A stretch of DNA of 6,108 nucleotides. It comes from Desulfococcus sp. Lineage in GTDB: Bacteria; Desulfobacterota; Desulfobacteria; Desulfobacterales; Desulfosalsimonadaceae. Every line of letters starts with the position of its first letter. Within the stretch, counting starts at the first letter, position 1. Shown piece after piece: positions 5,558 to 6,108 of this stretch. Below the pieces are notes generated by a model. The model had not been told where the DNA came from and searched no databases. It saw only the letters and a program-made list of their open reading frames with translations. Made by a program: the position numbers and the translations under genes. The stretch covers positions 1 through 6,108 of the forward strand of contig JAHECJ010000150.1 in assembly GCA_024641805.1 (NCBI GenBank), written 5' to 3'.

Positions 5558-5860
5558 TTAATGAATTGTCACATCAATAGCGTCTTCCATCAGGTCCTTA
5601 AAGGGTGCTTCAATTCTCAGCAGTCCGTTATCATATGTTGCATTGACTGCTGTCCGGTTGATCGGACAGCAGAAGCTTCCTGTGGCGACATATTCGATAT
5701 CATCTCTCGGGGCAGATACTGTAAAAGTGTCTTCCAAAAGCCTCAGTTTGATGTTTTCCTTTTTAACTCCCGGAATAAGTATTTCCATGTTTAATTTGGA
5801 ACCATCCTCACTGACATATGAACACAATTCTGCAGCAAGTCTTCGTCTTTCAGTTTCCAT
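5558..5860 (-). CDS. Hsp20 / alpha-crystallin family small heat-shock-like protein
   Basis: Likely ATP-independent cytosolic holdase of the small heat-shock family. It has 100 residues, much shorter than the usual 140-160, because the N-terminal arm is only about 20 residues. The alpha-crystallin-like core runs from about 22 to 99: LNMEILIPGVKKENIKLRL (23-41) corresponds to the beta-strand pair with the conserved P-G-V turn, and NATYDNGLLRIEAPF (73-87) replaces the usual A-xxx-NGVL signature. A C64-C65 pair is unusual. The terminal DVTIH has only a weak I-x-I-like ending. The chosen ATG (5858-5860) lies eight bases after a near-perfect AAAGGAGGTG Shine-Dalgarno; a GTG at 5867-5869 is in frame but lies inside that site, so it is rejected. 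No CIRCE or sigma-32 type promoter was recognised upstream. It appears to be a single-gene unit. Confidence 0.82.
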   Translation of the reverse strand: METERRRLAAELCSYVSEDGSKLNMEILIPGVKKENIKLRLLEDTFTVSAPRDDIEYVATGSFCCPINRTAVNATYDNGLLRIEAPFKDLMEDAIDVTIH

Positions 5861-6108
5861 ACTGCCCACCTCCTTTCATTTGCTATATACAACCCAACCG
5901 GTTGATTTGATAAATATTCAAAAGGATGATTGCCTTTCTTGAACAGTTTCGTAGAAGGAAATCATTCTATGCCACTAGAATAAATCGCCTCAATGAAAAT
6001 TCAAGGATGAGGAAATTAAAAACATTATGAATCTGATCATTAAGGCGACGATTTTTATCCTTCAGAGCCGTCGGTTGTGCCCGGCGCCGGATCTCATGGA
6101 CAGAACGC
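5861..6108. other. Region upstream of hsp20 to the right edge, no convincing gene
   Basis: Besides the hsp20 ribosome binding site (about 5867-5876), this stretch contains a 10-base palindrome CAACCGGTTG (5895-5904) next to a minus-strand TATATA (5883-5888 region) that could be the hsp20 -10, and the long inverted repeat listed separately. Two open frames touch the edge: on the plus strand from ATG 6027 (begins MNLIIKATIF) with only a distant GAGG, and on the minus strand from the edge to a stop at 5967-5969 (46 residues). Neither looks like a known protein. Confidence 0.45.
5985..6048. repeat. 12-base imperfect inverted repeat with 40-base spacer
   Basis: TCGCCTCAATGA (5985-5996) matches the complement of TCATTAAGGCGA (6037-6048) at 11 of 12 positions. 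A smaller alternative stem, CCTCA (5988-5992) with TGAGG (6008-6012), overlaps the left arm, so two exclusive folds are possible. On the plus strand an AT-rich CGATTTTTA follows the right arm, giving a loose terminator look. It lies between hsp20 and whatever gene is beyond the right edge. Confidence 0.5.

Noticed and set aside
5867..5869. GTG as the hsp20 start
   Set aside because: It lies inside the AAAGGAGGTG Shine-Dalgarno; the ATG at 5858-5860 has correct spacing.
5967..6107. 46-residue minus-strand frame entering from the right edge
   Set aside because: No recognisable protein character, and it crosses the long inverted repeat; probably a chance open frame.
6027..6108. Plus-strand ORF running off the right edge (MNLIIKATIF...)
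   Set aside because: Only 27 codons are visible, the GAGG upstream is 14 bases away, and it overlaps the inverted repeat; too little to call a gene.

Overview
The window looks like a chromosomal piece of a strictly anaerobic bacterium, most plausibly a sulfate-reducer-type member of the Desulfobacterota. This is inferred from the four-subunit 2-oxoacid:ferredoxin oxidoreductase, the style of the branched-chain aminotransferase and the general base composition. No rRNA or marker gene is present to prove it. I see no mobile element, CRISPR array, tRNA or phage gene.

Layout. Positions 79-2146 (minus) hold a tightly packed porC-porD-porA operon (gamma, delta and alpha subunits of a pyruvate or branched-chain 2-oxoacid:ferredoxin oxidoreductase). 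The catalytic beta subunit is expected just beyond the left edge, after a spacer carrying a heptanucleotide tandem repeat. A roughly 530-base divergent intergenic region (2147-2676) separates this operon from ilvE (2677-3741, plus), a branched-chain amino acid aminotransferase. That region holds an ordered set of candidate control elements: a palindrome, a promoter-like pair, a Shine-Dalgarno with a 30-codon ORF, and a terminator-like hairpin. Two hairpins close the ilvE/AEC convergent junction (3751-3823). Three minus-strand genes follow: an AEC-family permease (3822-4766), a PcaC-like carboxymuconolactone decarboxylase family protein (4914-5306) and a very short Hsp20-type chaperone (5558-5860). 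The last 248 bases hold no convincing gene.

How the genes may work together. IlvE interconverts Val/Leu/Ile and their 2-oxoacids. A 2-oxoacid:ferredoxin oxidoreductase converts a 2-oxoacid plus CoA to acyl-CoA, CO2 and reduced ferredoxin. Their divergent pairing makes a link between amino-acid and ferredoxin metabolism plausible, but the sequence cannot say whether the oxidoreductase prefers pyruvate or branched-chain 2-oxoacids. The AEC permease, CMD protein and Hsp20 protein have no obvious shared pathway. I do not see a clearly new multi-gene system. The items most worth a second look are the possible ilvE attenuation leader, the widened cysteine spacing in the first cluster of the delta subunit, a 60-base three-tier hairpin at 5433-5492, and the heptad repeat before the expected porB.
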